5,207 bases of DNA from Microbacteriaceae bacterium. Its GTDB lineage: Bacteria; Actinomycetota; Actinomycetes; Actinomycetales; Microbacteriaceae. This document shows, piece by piece, positions 4,420-5,207 of the stretch. Within the stretch, counting starts at the first letter, position 1, and every line of letters begins with the position of its first letter. The position numbers and the translations under genes were made by a program. Location: contig JAJAZI010000195.1 in NCBI GenBank assembly GCA_026785785.1, positions 1 to 5,207 of the forward strand, written 5' to 3'. The notes beneath the pieces are model-generated. The model saw nothing but the letters and a program-made list of their open reading frames with translations, was not told the DNA's origin and ran no database searches.

Positions 4420-5207
4420 GTGATCGAGTTCGACGGCGCCAGCGCCATTTTTGTGGCCATCGGCGTCGCCACCCTTGCCGCGGCGCTGCTTCCGCGCCTC
4501 CTCGGCCGCGCGCCGATCTCGATGCCGATGGTGTTCCTCGGCGCTGGCATTCTCGCCTTCGTGCTGCTTCCCGACCTCCCCGATCCCGACCCGATCGACA
4601 ACAACGCGATCGCCCTCCACCTCACCGAGGTGTGCGTGATCATCTCCCTGATGGGGGCAGGGCTCGCGCTCAACCGGCCTGTCGGCTGGCGATCCTGGTC
4701 ATCGACCTGGCGGCTGCTCGCGATCACGATGCCGCTGTCAATGCTCGCCGTCGGCATCCTCGGCTGGGCCGCGCTCGGGCTCGGGGTCGCGAGCGCCGCG
4801 CTACTGGCCGCGGCGCTGGCCCCGACCGACCCGGTGCTCGCGACCGAGGTGCAGGTGAGCGAGCCGCAGTCCGACCCCGACCACAATGACGACGAGGCGA
4901 GATTCGCGCTCACCTCCGAGGCCGGGCTCAACGACGGCCTCGCGTTCCCTTTCACCTACGCGGCGATCGCCATCAGCCTCGTCGGCGTCGCCCCGGCGGC
5001 CTGGCTGCTCGACTGGGTCCTCGTTGACGTCGTCTGGCGGCTCAGCGTCGGCGTGCTGATCGGGCTCGCGGTCGGCTGGCTGCTGAGCAAGGCCTTCTTC
5101 TCCGACAAAGCAGGCCGGTTCGCCCTCGCCGAGCAGGCGGAAGGGTTCGTCGCCCTCGCCGCGACCTTCCTCGCCTACGGCGTCACCGAACTCGCCGAGG
5201 GCTACGG
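4420..5207 (+). CDS. Cation:proton antiporter, CPA1/NhaP type (runs off right edge)
   Basis: 262 residues are visible with no stop before the edge. The protein is mostly membrane helices and has the marks of CPA1 Na+/H+ exchangers: ALAPTDPVLATEVQV at about 132-146 and ALTSEAGLNDGLAFPF at 163-178, whose Asn171-Asp172 pair is the conserved ion-binding ND motif. Between them lies a hydrophilic loop rich in Asp (SEPQSDPDHNDDEARF, 147-162). Such proteins exchange external protons for internal Na+ or K+ across the cytoplasmic membrane and help in pH and salt balance. The likely start is GTG at 4420-4422, seven bases after a TAAAGT box; another in-frame GTG at 4414 is two codons earlier. Full family members have about 400-550 residues, so the C-terminal half is missing here. 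Which cation it carries cannot be read from sequence. Confidence 0.88.
   Translation, partial: MIEFDGASAIFVAIGVATLAAALLPRLLGRAPISMPMVFLGAGILAFVLLPDLPDPDPIDNNAIALHLTEVCVIISLMGAGLALNRPVGWRSWSSTWRLLAITMPLSMLAVGILGWAALGLGVASAALLAAALAPTDPVLATEVQVSEPQSDPDHNDDEARFALTSEAGLNDGLAFPFTYAAIAISLVGVAPAAWLLDWVLVDVVWRLSVGVLIGLAVGWLLSKAFFSDKAGRFALAEQAEGFVALAATFLAYGVTELAEGY

Noticed and set aside
4632..4889. 85-residue plus-strand ORF inside the antiporter gene
   Set aside because: It is out of frame within the CPA1 antiporter, whose conserved motifs continue through this segment in the main frame.
3282..4955. 557-residue minus-strand open frame spanning eamA and the antiporter start
   Set aside because: It lies in another frame of two well-supported membrane protein genes and translates to Ser/Arg-rich sequence.

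Overview
The window is high-GC DNA, and codon third positions are strongly biased to G or C. The gene content (a DUF3054 membrane protein, a DUF503 fragment) and several genes that seem to lack ribosome binding sites but carry a TANNNT-type -10 box just upstream of the start point to an actinobacterium. Microbacteriaceae is my best guess, made from general resemblance and not from a database search. It reads as ordinary chromosome with small single-gene units and frequent strand changes. I see no tRNA, rRNA, insertion sequence, CRISPR array or phage gene.

Left part (1-1476): a YwqK/MORN-like protein runs off the left edge on the minus strand. A roughly 275-base stretch without a convincing gene follows. 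Next come a DUF3054 four-helix membrane protein (plus) and a 181-residue hypothetical protein (minus), which converge over a GC-rich hairpin region. The 181-residue gene has a clear leaderless-type promoter and is divergent from the next gene.

Middle part (1554-3451): a zinc-free, zeta-crystallin-like NAD(P)H:quinone oxidoreductase is followed by a second overlapping-palindrome element and an unrecognised 70-residue ORF. A 142-residue helical protein lies convergent to that ORF on the minus strand. It has a perfect Shine-Dalgarno sequence but is broken by a frameshift that maps to a run of CG dinucleotides. Divergent from it lies a gene start encoding the first ~17 residues of a DUF503 (YlxP-like) protein, which then hits a stop; the rest of that gene is missing.

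Right part (3479-5207): a ten-helix DMT-superfamily exporter closely resembling the E. coli O-acetylserine/cysteine exporter EamA (minus) is divergent from a CPA1/NhaP-type cation:proton antiporter (plus) that runs off the right edge. Only 32 bases separate the two start codons, and the two predicted -10 boxes overlap.

The genes do not form a single pathway. The main points of interest are the two neighbouring decayed or interrupted genes (2880-3451), the overlapping divergent promoter, and two three-armed palindromes at gene ends. I found no convincing new multi-gene system.
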